Source: Alistipes sp.
GTDB taxonomy: Bacteria; Bacteroidota; Bacteroidia; Bacteroidales; Rikenellaceae
Assembly: GCA_017483225.1 (NCBI GenBank)
Contig: JAFULF010000007.1
Span: forward strand, 50,773-114,772
Direction of reading: 5' to 3'
DNA length: 64,000 bases
Under the pieces are notes generated by a model. That model saw nothing but the letters and a program-made list of their open reading frames with translations, was not told the DNA's origin and did not search any database. The position numbers were made by a program, and so were the translations under genes. How positions within the stretch are numbered: the stretch's first letter is position 1; each line of letters begins with the position of its first letter. Below are positions 7,591 through 16,163 of this stretch, one piece after another.

Positions 7591-9336
7591 ATGGTCGGTA
7601 TAGACTACATTGTAATTGTTATCTACTTCCTGGGACTTATCGGCGTCAGCGTGCTCGTGTCACGCAAGATTAACTCCTCGGAGGATATGTTTATTGCCGG
7701 TCGCAACTCTTCGTGGTGGTTGTCGGGTATGTCAACCTATATGACGCTCTTCTCGGCGAGCACCTTCGTCATCTGGGGAGGTGTCGCCTACCGCTCCGGC
7801 ATTGTTGCGGCACTCATTGGCAACATTTTGGGCTTTGCGAGCTTCCTCGTCGGCAAGTATCTGGCGGGTCGCTGGCGTGAGATGCAGATTAAGTCGCCGG
7901 GCGAGTTCCTGACGCTCCGCTTTGGTCGCCGCTCGCTCAACTTCTACACCCTGCTGGGCATTATCGGCCGAGGATTCCATACGGCGGTGGCCCTCTACGC
8001 TATCTCTGTCGTGATGGCTACGCTGATGTCGCTGCCTGAGGGACACTTTATGGCAGACCCTGCGACGGGACACCTCTCGGTAAGCTGGGGTATCGTCATT
8101 CTGGGTATCATCACGCTGATTTATACCGTTATGGGAGGCTTTCTGGCAGTGCTTATGACCGACGTTATCCAGTTCGGAGTGCTGATTGCGGTGGTTGTCT
8201 TTATGATTCCGCTCTCGATAGATGCCGTGGGAGGCCTTGGTAACTTTATCGCCTCGGCTCCCGAGGGGTACTTTACGCCTGTGAGTGCCGAGTATCCGTG
8301 GTTCTGGCTTATCCTGTGGGTCATAGTGAATAGCTTTACCATCGGCGGCGATTGGCCGTTCGTGCAGCGATATATCAGCGTGCCGACCAAGACGGATGCC
8401 CGCAAGAGCACCTATCTGGTAGGCGTGCTCTACCTCGTTACACCTATTATCTGGTACTTCCCCGCTATGGCATATCGGATGATTAACCCCGAGGCAAATC
8501 CGGAGCAGGCCTATATCCTTATGAGCGACCACGTGCTGATGAAGGGAATGCTCGGCGTTATGCTTGCGGCGATGGTCTCGGCAACGCTCTCTACGGTGTC
8601 GGGTACGCTCAACGTCTTTGCCAACGTCTTTACATACGACATCTACGGATATAAGCATCCGGAGGCCGGCGAGAAACGGCTGATACGTGTCGGAAGAGCC
8701 TTTACGCTCACCTTCGGCACGGCGATTATGCTCCTTGCGCTGCTTATTCCGTATGCAGGCGGTGCCGAGAAGGTGGTTGTCACGGTGCTGACGATGATTA
8801 TCGGGCCGCTCTATGTGCCGTCGGTGTGGGGTGTCTTCTCCAAGCGCCTTACGCAGTCGCACTTGCTGTGGGCTATGGGTATCACATACCTCTGCGGAGT
8901 CTTTGGTCTGGCCTTCAAGTTCAGCGACACGGTGCGCTCTATGTTCGAGTGGATTAATCCTAACGTCTTGGAGGCTACCATCGGAACCGTTGTGCCGATG
9001 GTGCTGCTCGCCGCTATGGAGTTGTGGGCCCGCCATAAGGGTACGATAGACGAGGGCTATGCCAAGATTCAGGCTATCATAGACCCCGATGCCGACAAGG
9101 AGCCTTCTGCGGAGATGCGCCGTGCGACGAAGCACTACTCGCATATGGCTGTCACCTGCTTTGTTGTGACGCTGCTCGCCATTGCGGCGTTGCTTCTGCT
9201 GCAACTCTTCCGTGAGGAGCATACGCAGGCGGTGGAGAGGATAATGATAGGAGGTATCGTCATAATGGTAGGTATCTCGATACTGTATGGCGTGTATAGA
9301 TATATAGATGCAAAGCGTGATGAGAGTAAATTGTAG
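7591..9336 (+). CDS. Sodium:solute symporter (SSS family)
   Basis: A 581-residue polytopic membrane protein beginning with a typical SSS start: TM1 at residues 5-23, then SRKINSSEDMFIAGRN and a Trp-rich turn (SSWWLSGMS). About 13-14 membrane segments are visible, the last being the IMIGGIVIMVGISILYGVY segment near the C-terminus. A basic/acidic cytoplasmic linker (about 485-520) precedes the last two. The family couples sodium entry to uptake of sugars, amino acids or organic acids; the substrate cannot be read here. The gene overlaps the start of a flavoprotein gene by 29 bp, suggesting translational coupling and a shared substrate. Confidence 0.9.
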   Translation: MVGIDYIVIVIYFLGLIGVSVLVSRKINSSEDMFIAGRNSSWWLSGMSTYMTLFSASTFVIWGGVAYRSGIVAALIGNILGFASFLVGKYLAGRWREMQIKSPGEFLTLRFGRRSLNFYTLLGIIGRGFHTAVALYAISVVMATLMSLPEGHFMADPATGHLSVSWGIVILGIITLIYTVMGGFLAVLMTDVIQFGVLIAVVVFMIPLSIDAVGGLGNFIASAPEGYFTPVSAEYPWFWLILWVIVNSFTIGGDWPFVQRYISVPTKTDARKSTYLVGVLYLVTPIIWYFPAMAYRMINPEANPEQAYILMSDHVLMKGMLGVMLAAMVSATLSTVSGTLNVFANVFTYDIYGYKHPEAGEKRLIRVGRAFTLTFGTAIMLLALLIPYAGGAEKVVVTVLTMIIGPLYVPSVWGVFSKRLTQSHLLWAMGITYLCGVFGLAFKFSDTVRSMFEWINPNVLEATIGTVVPMVLLAAMELWARHKGTIDEGYAKIQAIIDPDADKEPSAEMRRATKHYSHMAVTCFVVTLLAIAALLLLQLFREEHTQAVERIMIGGIVIMVGISILYGVYRYIDAKRDESKL

Positions 9337-10621
9337 TCGAGAGGTCGAGGTGCGAGGCACCTACGACGTTGTCGTTGCGGGCTCCGGCCCTGCCGGCATC
9401 TGCGCCGCCGTTGCTGCGGCACGTGAGGGGGCAAAGGTCGCCCTCGTGGAGCGTTATGGTGTTGTGGGAGGAAATCTCACGGTGGGCTACGTGGGCCCTA
9501 TCCTCGGTATGGTTGCCAAGGGTACGATGCGTGACGAACTGGTTGAACTGCTGGGCGTGGAGGAGAATGATATGATTGGCCGCACGGGCCGTGCGCACGA
9601 CTTCGAGCGTGCCAAGCGTGTGCTGGCGCAGTTTGTCGCCCACCCCAATATAGATGTCTATCTGCAAAGCAGCGTCTGCGACGTTGTGAAGGAGGGGGAT
9701 GCCCTGCGAGGTGTCGTGCTGGCGACCAACGAGGGACAGATTGCCCTGCTGGGCAAGGTCACGGTGGATGCTACGGGTGATGGCCTTGTGGCATATCTGG
9801 CCGGTGCGCCTACCGAGAAGGGGCGTGACGACGGGTTGATGCAGCCCGTGACGTTGGAGTTCACCATTGCGGGCGTGGACGAGAAGCAGGGCGTGATATG
9901 TATCGGCGATGTGGACGATGTGCGCCTTGGCGAGGAGCGATTCCTCGACTTCTGCAAGCGATGCGCCGACGAGGGCAAGCTGCCGCAGAAGCTGGCGGCT
10001 GTGCGCCTTCACCCTACGGTGCGAGAGGGCGAGCGTCAGGTGAACACCACGCAGGTCAATGGCGTGGATATGACCCGTGTCGAGCATATCTTTAAGGCGG
10101 ACCTCGAACTGCGTGAGCAGATTGCGCTGTTGGAGCAGTTCCTGCGTGAGAATCTGCCGGGCTATGGCGAGTGCCGCTGCATTGCCAGCGGAGCAACTAC
10201 GGGCGTAAGAGAGACTCGCCGAGTGATGGGCGACTATGTTATTACGGCGGAGGAGTTGGCCGTAGGCTGTCGCTTCGACGACGTGATAGTCCATAAGGCG
10301 GAGTTTATCGTCGATATACATAACCCTGCGGGGGCAGGTCAGGCCGAGGAGCATATCCAGTATTGCGACCCTTACGACCTTCCTTACCGATGCTTCACAC
10401 CACGAGGTGTCGAGAATCTCTATGTCGCCGGTCGTTGCATCTCGGGCACACACCGTGCTCACGCCTCCTACCGTGTGATGTCGATATGTATGGCTATGGG
10501 CGAGGCTGTGGGTATCGCCTCGGCGATGTGCGCCGAGCAGGGCTGCTCGCCTCGTACCCTTGATGTGAAGGCCCTCCAACAAAGGATGGCAGATAAGGGT
10601 ATTGACCTGTTCTCTAAATAA
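9308..10621 (+). CDS. FAD-dependent oxidoreductase
   Basis: A 437-residue flavoprotein. A dinucleotide-binding fold starts at about residue 18 (DVVVAGSGPAGICAAVAAA, GxGxxG) and ends with the acidic ribose-binding residue of VALVER. It resembles the FAD_oxidored family (PF12831), including the GGNLTVGYVGP segment after the first fold and the late VENLYVAGRCISGTHRAHASYR motif typical of the C-terminal FAD-contact region. There is no signal peptide or CxxC. Its start lies inside the symporter gene; a second ATG 12 bp later (giving MRVNC) is also possible. It probably oxidises the compound imported by the symporter. A strong terminator follows. Confidence 0.85.
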   Translation: MQSVMRVNCSREVEVRGTYDVVVAGSGPAGICAAVAAAREGAKVALVERYGVVGGNLTVGYVGPILGMVAKGTMRDELVELLGVEENDMIGRTGRAHDFERAKRVLAQFVAHPNIDVYLQSSVCDVVKEGDALRGVVLATNEGQIALLGKVTVDATGDGLVAYLAGAPTEKGRDDGLMQPVTLEFTIAGVDEKQGVICIGDVDDVRLGEERFLDFCKRCADEGKLPQKLAAVRLHPTVREGERQVNTTQVNGVDMTRVEHIFKADLELREQIALLEQFLRENLPGYGECRCIASGATTGVRETRRVMGDYVITAEELAVGCRFDDVIVHKAEFIVDIHNPAGAGQAEEHIQYCDPYDLPYRCFTPRGVENLYVAGRCISGTHRAHASYRVMSICMAMGEAVGIASAMCAEQGCSPRTLDVKALQQRMADKGIDLFSK

Positions 10622-10636
10622 GATATATGTATAAAG

Positions 10637-10679
10637 GAGAGGGCTGCCGAAGCAAATCGGCAGCCCTCTCTGTTGTTTT
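10637..10679. terminator. Bidirectional terminator between convergent genes
   Basis: A perfect 14-bp inverted repeat (GAGAGGGCTGCCGA / TCGGCAGCCCTCTC) with a 6-nt loop is followed by a T-rich stretch on the plus strand. It separates the flavoprotein gene from convergent gdhA and probably serves both. Confidence 0.88.
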
Positions 10680-10688
10680 GGAGTGTTG

Positions 10689-12029
10689 CTAAACCACGCC
10701 CTGTTCGAGCATCGCCTGTGCCACCTTCATAAAGCCTGCAATGTTGGCACCCTTGACGTAGTTTACGTAGCCGTCAGGCTGTGTGCCGTACTTTACACAC
10801 TGCTCGTGGATGCTGCGCATTATGTAGTGCAGCTTCTCATCTACCTCGGCAGCCGACCAGCAGATGTGCATCGCATTCTGTGTCATCTCCAAGCCCGATG
10901 TGGCCACGCCACCGGCATTCACCGCCTTGCCCGGAGCGAAGAGGATACCTGCCGCCTGGAACTCGGCGATAGACTCCGGCGTACATCCCATATTCGACAC
11001 CTCGGCAACACACCACGTGCCTGCGGCGAGCAGCTCCTTGGCATCCTCGCCGTTGAGCTCATTCTGGAAGGCACAAGGCAGGGCGATGTCGCACTTGATG
11101 CTCCACGCCTTCTTGCCCGGGATGAATGTCGTATCAGGGAAGCGCTCGGCAAATGGTGCAACGATGTTGCGGTTTGAGGCACGCAGTTGCAGCATAAACG
11201 CTATCTTCTCCTTCGTCATTCCGTTAGGGTTGTATATCACGCCGTCGGGGCCCGATATGGCGATAACCTTCGCACCCAGCTCGGTGGCCTTTGTAGCGGC
11301 TCCCCAAGCGACGTTGCCGAAGCCGGAGATTGCCACCGTGGCACCCTCTATCGAGCGGCCGGCACGTGAGAGCATATGCTCCACGAAGTAGAGTGCACCG
11401 AATCCCGTCGCCTCCGGACGTATCAGCGAGCCGCCCCACGTCATACCCTTGCCGGTAAGGACTCCCGTGTTGTACTCGCGAGCCAGCTTCTTGTACATTC
11501 CGTACATATATCCTATCTCACGACCGCCTACGCCCACATCTCCCGCAGGAATGTCGGTGTCGGGGCCTATGTTGTTCCACAGCTCCCACATAAAGGCTTG
11601 GCAGAAGCGCATAATCTCGCCGTCGGACTTACCCACGGGGTCGAAGTCCGAGCCACCCTTTGCACCGCCCATAGGCAGCGTGGTGAGGGAGTTCTTGAAG
11701 GTCTGCTCGAAGCCGAGGAATTTGAGCATCGAAGGGTTTACCGCCTTGTGGAAGCGGATGCCTCCCTTGTAAGGGCCTATTGCGCTGTTGAATTGTATGC
11801 GATAGCCGAGGTTGGTCTGAATCTCGCCACGGTCATCTACCCACGTCACACGGAAGGTGAAGATGCGGTCGGGCTCCACCATTCGCTCGACAATCTTTGC
11901 CTTCTCAAATTCGGGGTGCTCGTTGTATGTCTGCTCAATAGATTCGAGTACCTCTCGTACCGCCTGCAAATACTCGTTTTCACCCGGATGCTTACGCTCC
12001 AAATCCGCCATAATGTTGGTCACGTTCAT
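10689..12029 (-). CDS. gdhA: NADP-type glutamate dehydrogenase
   Basis: A 446-residue hexameric-type glutamate dehydrogenase, the usual length for the small bacterial enzymes. It interconverts 2-oxoglutarate plus ammonia and glutamate in the cytoplasm. Visible signatures are GPYKGGIRFH, the catalytic-lysine region LPMGGAKGGSDFDP, and the coenzyme fold at VAISGFGNVAWGAA. The C-terminus ends with a helix running to EQGVV. It is a single-gene unit flanked by the bidirectional terminator and its own upstream -7 box. Bacteroides are known to use GDH as a major ammonia-assimilation route. Confidence 0.96.
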   Translation of the reverse strand: MNVTNIMADLERKHPGENEYLQAVREVLESIEQTYNEHPEFEKAKIVERMVEPDRIFTFRVTWVDDRGEIQTNLGYRIQFNSAIGPYKGGIRFHKAVNPSMLKFLGFEQTFKNSLTTLPMGGAKGGSDFDPVGKSDGEIMRFCQAFMWELWNNIGPDTDIPAGDVGVGGREIGYMYGMYKKLAREYNTGVLTGKGMTWGGSLIRPEATGFGALYFVEHMLSRAGRSIEGATVAISGFGNVAWGAATKATELGAKVIAISGPDGVIYNPNGMTKEKIAFMLQLRASNRNIVAPFAERFPDTTFIPGKKAWSIKCDIALPCAFQNELNGEDAKELLAAGTWCVAEVSNMGCTPESIAEFQAAGILFAPGKAVNAGGVATSGLEMTQNAMHICWSAAEVDEKLHYIMRSIHEQCVKYGTQPDGYVNYVKGANIAGFMKVAQAMLEQGVV

Positions 12030-12104
12030 AGCAATTTTGGTTTTTAGTTGTTGTATATATTAAAAATTTTAAGGTATTAAGTCAGTTTTGTTAAAATCTT
12101 TACA

Positions 12105-12112
12105 CAAAGATA
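12105..12112 (-). promoter_or_regulatory. -7 box of gdhA
   Basis: TATCTTTG on the minus strand, about 75 bp before the gdhA ATG. No well-spaced TTG is clear upstream, so only the -7 element is called. Confidence 0.45.
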
Positions 12113-12209
12113 ACAAATTATTTGACAAACTGTAATTTTTGACAAATAATTTACACGGAAACAACTTCTAAAAAGTTTGGGGTGGGGTAGATGGGGCCTC
12201 CTTGCCCGC

Positions 12210-12857
12210 CTAAATCTCTACCAAGTGGTTCTTCATAGCATAGACCACGAGGCTGGCGGTGTTCTTGCAGCCGGTCTTTTCGAGGATGTTGGCACGGTGG
12301 GCATCGACCGTGCGCTTGGAGATGAAGAGTGAGTCGGCAATCTCCTGATTTGAAAGGCCTTGGCAGATGCCGAGCAGGATGTCGGACTCTCGCTCCGAGA
12401 GGGAGTCGCCCTCCGTCATGTCGCTCTTGCGCAGGCGGTGTGGCAACGACTCCAACAGTGCCTTGCTGAAATACTCCTCGCCCTCCACGATGGCATTTAT
12501 GGCCTCAAAGACCTCCTCTATATCCGAGTCTTTGAGCAGGAAACCCTTGGCTCCCGCCTCGACCATACGCTGGTAGTACTGCTCCTCGCCAAACATCGAG
12601 AGACAGACGATATGCAGTTCGGGTCGCTGTTGCAGGGCGAGGCGTGTCGCCTGCTCGCCACCCATCATCGGCATCGCTATATCCATAAATACGATATCCA
12701 CACTCTGCAACGAGGGGAGTGCGGCGATAAACTCCGAGCCATCGGAGTACTCGCCGACAACGTGACAGCCCCTTCGTCCGTTCAGCAGCCTCTTTAAGCC
12801 GTTGCGAAAGAGCGTGTGGTCATCCACCAAGACGATATTTTTCTCTGTCACAGCCAT
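12210..12857 (-). CDS. NarL/FixJ-family response regulator
   Basis: A 215-residue two-domain regulator. The receiver covers residues 1-125, with the acidic pocket VDDH near residue 12, phospho-acceptor Asp59 in DIVFMDIAMP, and the conserved Lys in GFLLKDSD. The C-terminal LuxR-type HTH begins at about 150 (LSERESDILLGICQGLSNQ) and contains the recognition helix SKRTVDAHRANIL. It binds DNA as a dimer on phosphorylation. It lies 15 bp downstream of a histidine kinase gene on the same strand, which is surely its partner. The stimulus and targets are not evident. Confidence 0.93.
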   Translation of the reverse strand: MAVTEKNIVLVDDHTLFRNGLKRLLNGRRGCHVVGEYSDGSEFIAALPSLQSVDIVFMDIAMPMMGGEQATRLALQQRPELHIVCLSMFGEEQYYQRMVEAGAKGFLLKDSDIEEVFEAINAIVEGEEYFSKALLESLPHRLRKSDMTEGDSLSERESDILLGICQGLSNQEIADSLFISKRTVDAHRANILEKTGCKNTASLVVYAMKNHLVEI

Positions 12858-12872
12858 CTCTTGCGGAGTTGT

Positions 12873-13817
12873 TTAGTGGTTATTGTCGATGTTTACGCTG
12901 ATGTCGGCACTCATACCCTTGCCCTTGCTGCTGCGGATGTCGAGCGAGCCGCTCAGCGAGCCTATGCGGGAGGCTATGTTGGAGAGCCCCATGCCGCAAT
13001 CTATCATCGCCTCCGGATTGAATCCTCGGCCGTTGTCGGTGTAGTTGAGCGAGAGGGCTGTGCCGTCGAAGTTGAGCGAGAGGGTTATGGCGGTACATCC
13101 GGAGTGTTTGAGTGAGTTGTTTATCAACTCGCAGACCACACGGTAGATGATAACCTCCACGTCGCTGTCGAAACGCTCGGCCCGCAGGTTGGTGTTCAGT
13201 CGGATGTTCACACCATGCAGGGCACTGCTGCGTGTGACGAAGTTGCGCACCGCCTGCGCCAGACCGAAGTCGATGAGAATCTGTGGCGACATATTGTTGG
13301 ATATCTCTCGCACGGAGCGTATCGCCTCGTCGATGACGTAGATGGTATTTTTCAGCAGCTCCTGCTGCTCCTCCTGGTTCTCGTTCTGCGATATCGCCGA
13401 CAGCGACATCTTCGCCGACGAGAGCAGTGGGCCGAGGCCGTCGTGCAGCTCCTTCGAGAAGTTCTGGCGGGCACGCTCCTCGGTGCGGAGTACGGCGGTC
13501 AGGATGCGCTTGTTGAAGAGGCTTCGCTGGCGGTCCACCCTATCCAGATAGTTTACCAGACGGTGCGCAAACAGGACGGCTACCGAGATACACAGCGACA
13601 CCACGCCTCCTAATATTATCAGCAGGTGGGGGTCGATGGGCTTGCCGTCGAGTATCATCAGATGGAGGATGCGCTCGGCGACCATCGTCGAGAAGGCGAT
13701 GATGCAGAGAATCCATATTGAGTTATACTTCGTGCGCCGTATAAGCCGTATGGCGAATATTGTCGCCAGCAGCTGCACCACAAGCGACACCACAAGTAGA
13801 ATCTTCAACCCTGTCAT
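12873..13817 (-). CDS. Membrane histidine kinase, HisKA_3 type
   Basis: A 314-residue sensor kinase. Three hydrophobic segments (about 3-25, 32-52 and 65-88) with very short loops make up the whole sensing part; there is no periplasmic ligand domain. The dimerisation and phospho-transfer domain starts at about 110, with His125 in KELHDGLGP, the HisKA_3 signature of NarX/DesK-type kinases. The ATPase domain follows: N box INNSLKHSG, G1 box DNGRGF, G2 box GMGLSNI. Kinase and regulator form a two-gene operon. The lack of a sensor loop suggests it reads the membrane itself or a protein partner, which is inference. Confidence 0.92.
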   Translation of the reverse strand: MTGLKILLVVSLVVQLLATIFAIRLIRRTKYNSIWILCIIAFSTMVAERILHLMILDGKPIDPHLLIILGGVVSLCISVAVLFAHRLVNYLDRVDRQRSLFNKRILTAVLRTEERARQNFSKELHDGLGPLLSSAKMSLSAISQNENQEEQQELLKNTIYVIDEAIRSVREISNNMSPQILIDFGLAQAVRNFVTRSSALHGVNIRLNTNLRAERFDSDVEVIIYRVVCELINNSLKHSGCTAITLSLNFDGTALSLNYTDNGRGFNPEAMIDCGMGLSNIASRIGSLSGSLDIRSSKGKGMSADISVNIDNNH

Positions 13818-13847
13818 AACTTCTCCTCTGAATATGTTACCTAAATA

Positions 13848-14624
13848 TTACTTAATGGCACCCTTCAAGCACTCTATTTGCTCGTGTGCCGTCATATCTG
13901 TCTGTACGGGTACCACCGACACGTAGCCGTTTGATAGTGCCCACTCGTCGCTCTGCTCCGCCTCCGGCTCGTGGTTGTTGAATGCGCCGGTCATCCAGTA
14001 GTAGTTGCGACCCGTCGGGTCCTCACGCTTGAAGAACTCCTCACGCCAGTAGCCTCTGGTTTGGCGGCAGATGCGTATTCCCCGAATCTGCTCAACGGGG
14101 AGCTTCGGAATGTTCACGTTGAGGCACAGCGGACGGGGCAGGCTCTCATCCTCAAATACCGCCTGCACAACTCGTGTTCCATACTCTATCGCAGCCTCGA
14201 AGTCTGCATCGGCAGCGTGGTCCAGAAGCGATAGTCCTACGGATGGGATGTTGTAGAATGCCGACTCTATGGCGGCACCCATAGTTCCGGAGTAGAGGAC
14301 ATTCACGGCGGAGTTGGAGCCGTGGTTCACGCCCGATATCGTGAGGTCTATATCCTTCGGGTCGAGGAAGTGGTCGAGTGCGAACTTCACGCAATCGACG
14401 GGCGTTCCCGACAGTGAATATACCTGCACGCCCTCCTCCTCGCGAATCTTGTTGAGGAATAGCGGGCTGAAAAGCGTAATCGCTTGGCTCATACCACTCT
14501 GTGGACGTTCCGGTGCAATGGCAATAACCTTGCCGAAGCGACGGGCAACCTCTATCGCCGCCGCAAACCCCTTCGATGTGTAGCTATCATCGTTGGTCAC
14601 GAGTATCAATCTTTCTCTCTTCAT
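13848..14624 (-). CDS. surE: 5'/3'-nucleotidase SurE
   Basis: A 258-residue SurE, a metal-dependent phosphatase acting on nucleoside monophosphates. The N-terminal metal site NDDS (Asp12-Asp13) follows the first strand LILVTND, and SGVNHGSNSAVNVLYSGTMGAA supplies the conserved Asn/His/Ser of the active site. The start was set at MKRERLILVTND because the family always begins a few residues before NDD; an upstream in-frame ATG would add 16 residues with no family match. It sits just upstream of the kinase-regulator pair on the same strand (30 bp) and is divergent from the zapA group. Confidence 0.93.
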   Translation of the reverse strand: MKRERLILVTNDDSYTSKGFAAAIEVARRFGKVIAIAPERPQSGMSQAITLFSPLFLNKIREEEGVQVYSLSGTPVDCVKFALDHFLDPKDIDLTISGVNHGSNSAVNVLYSGTMGAAIESAFYNIPSVGLSLLDHAADADFEAAIEYGTRVVQAVFEDESLPRPLCLNVNIPKLPVEQIRGIRICRQTRGYWREEFFKREDPTGRNYYWMTGAFNNHEPEAEQSDEWALSNGYVSVVPVQTDMTAHEQIECLKGAIK

Positions 14625-14772
14625 AATATGCAAAAATAGTAAAAAAAGTTTAGAAATTGCATAAAAAGGCAATGTAAATAAACTCTAAAAGTATGCAGGT
14701 GTCCAATCCCTGCCTGACCGCATCCCGAAAACGGTCAGGAAACGGGTAAATGTGAAAAAATGTTGCGTAAAG

Positions 14773-14804
14773 TTTCGTAATCTCAAAAAAAAACCATACC
14801 TTTG
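14773..14804 (+). promoter_or_regulatory. Putative promoter of the coiled-coil/zapA/6S group
   Basis: TACCTTTG (14797-14804) matches the -7 consensus and lies 30 bp before the ATG. A weak TTTCG lies 19 bp upstream. Confidence 0.48.
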
Positions 14805-14834
14805 GGTTGTTATATACGCATTTGAGAATAGAAT

Positions 14835-15125
14835 ATGGCCGATAAGGAGATAATAACAGCGCTCGAAGCGAATGTGCGCCGCCTGATGAAGCAGCACGCA
14901 GAGGCTGTGGAGCAACTCTCTGCGATGCAGCAGAAGAATGAGCAGCAGGCTGTTAAGATACGCTCCCTGCAACAGGAGGTAAAGTTGCAGAAGAATGAGC
15001 TCGCCCGACTCCGTCTTTCGGAGGCAATGGGCGGTAGCGGCGACAAGCGTGTAGCCAGAGCGCAGGTCAATCGTTTATTGCGGGAGATTGACAAGTGTAT
15101 AGCGTTGGTGTCGGCCAAAATATAG
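14835..15125 (+). CDS. Small coiled-coil protein upstream of zapA
   Basis: A 96-residue protein without signal peptide. Residues 5-62 form a continuous heptad-rich coiled coil (ALEANVRRLMKQHAEAVEQL, then QQEVKLQKNELARLRL), followed by a Gly-rich break (MGGSGDK) and a final helix RAQVNRLLREIDKCIALVSA. Its stop is 3 bp before the zapA ATG, so the two are co-transcribed. Position, size and coiled-coil character suggest a division-ring accessory comparable to E. coli ZapB, but I see no direct homology and give no symbol. Confidence 0.75.
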   Translation: MADKEIITALEANVRRLMKQHAEAVEQLSAMQQKNEQQAVKIRSLQQEVKLQKNELARLRLSEAMGGSGDKRVARAQVNRLLREIDKCIALVSAKI

Positions 15126-15128
15126 TGG

Positions 15129-15434
15129 ATGAAGAGTATGGGTGACGCAAAATTGGACATAAAGTTGAATATCGTAGGCAAGACCTACTCGATGAGAATC
15201 GACCCGGCAAAGGAGGAGGTATATCGTCTGGCCGAGCGTGAGGTAAATCGCTACGTCACCAAATTCCAGCAGAAGCGTATCGACGGATATGGCGTACAGG
15301 ACTATCTGGCGGTGGTGGCTCTGCAACTGGCAATGTCGAACATCCGACTTGCGCAGGATAGAGAGGTCGGCGATGAGGACCTGAAACGAATAGCACAGCT
15401 CTCCGAGCAACTCGAAGAGTATTTGTCGAAATAG
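15129..15434 (+). CDS. zapA: Cell division protein ZapA
   Basis: A 101-residue ZapA. The N-terminal globular half contains the family's LNIVGKTYSMRIDPAKEEVYR pattern of two strands and a helix; the C-terminal half (about 50-100) is the long dimerising coiled coil ending LSEQLEEYLSK. ZapA binds and cross-links FtsZ filaments at midcell. A second ATG three codons later (MGDAK) is an equally possible start. It overlaps nothing and is followed immediately by the 6S-like RNA region, the usual neighbour of zapA in many bacteria. Confidence 0.9.
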   Translation: MKSMGDAKLDIKLNIVGKTYSMRIDPAKEEVYRLAEREVNRYVTKFQQKRIDGYGVQDYLAVVALQLAMSNIRLAQDREVGDEDLKRIAQLSEQLEEYLSK

Positions 15435-15439
15435 ACCTC

Positions 15440-15690
15440 CGAAGGAGGCACACCTTGGGCCTTGCAGCGACTGCAACACCCCGAGAAACACGTTCTTTAT
15501 ATATATAAGGATATAGATTCCCGCATTAATTCCTTGTGCTTTGCGAAACTGAACATTTTTTACATTGGGGCAGTCTCAATTGTCAAAACCGGGCCTTGTA
15601 GCCGGCAACGGTGAGTACCGAGCGTACCGATGGAGGGTTGCGATTTTAAGTAGAACCCCACACATGACTTATCTTACAGATTCGTCAAAC
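15440..15690 (+). ncRNA. ssrS: Probable 6S RNA (Bacteroidales-1 type), bounds approximate
   Basis: This stretch has no ORF and lies between zapA and rny, where 6S RNA is found in Bacteroidales. The length (about 200-250 nt) fits. The segment from AAACTGAACATTTTTTACATTG through GGGCC, then a GC-rich part ending near AGGGTTGCGATTTT, looks like a structured RNA rather than spacer. Local hairpins are visible: CCTCC-GAA-GGAGG directly after zapA and TTGCAG-CGA-CTGCAA. 6S RNA binds housekeeping RNA polymerase and mimics an open promoter. I cannot fold the whole molecule here; the call rests mainly on position and length, and both ends are estimates. Confidence 0.6.
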
Positions 15691-15725
15691 TAAGTAAGGA
15701 ATTTTTGCGGTTTTTTTTGTTTTAT

Positions 15726-16048
15726 GCGGTAATTTCTGCGTTATACGTGTTATGTGCCGAAGGTCACATACGAGGAGTATGCTCCTTCCGCCACAAACAC
15801 GCAGGCCTTGAAATTCCTCGCCTAAAACAAAAAAACGAGATGTCGGTGCGGTAATTTCTGCGTTATACGTGTTATGTGCCGAAGGTCACATACGAGGAGT
15901 ATGCTCCCTCCGCCACAAACACGCAGGCCTTGAAATTCCTCGCCTAAAACAAAAAAACGAGATGTCGGTGCGGTAATTTCTGCGTTATACGTGTTATGTG
16001 CCGAAGGTCACATACGAGAAGTATGCTCCCTCCGTCACAAACACGCAA
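15726..16048 (+). repeat. Three tandem 122-bp hairpin repeats upstream of rny
   Basis: The units start at 15726, 15848 and 15970. The first two are nearly identical over their full 122 bp; the third diverges after about 80 bp. Each unit folds into an imperfect hairpin: GCGGTAATTTC pairs with GAAATTCCTCGC, CGTGTT-TGTG with CACAAACACG, and the apex is TCACATAC, 5 nt, GTATGCTCC. The apex is shared with three dispersed elements in the window. An A-rich leader of about 115 bp separates the array from rny. There are no spacers of CRISPR type and no ORF. Confidence 0.92.
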
Positions 16049-16163
16049 GATGCAGAAAAGCTGCAAAATAAAAATAAAGAGAAGATAAAAAGATAGATAA
16101 ACGAAAAAGAATAATAAACAGATAAACAACAAGTTAACCAAATTATAAACTATACAAACGATT

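Noticed and set aside
15726-16048. CRISPR-like array (three direct repeats)
   Set aside because: The repeat unit is the whole 122 bp with no unique spacers, and no cas genes are nearby.
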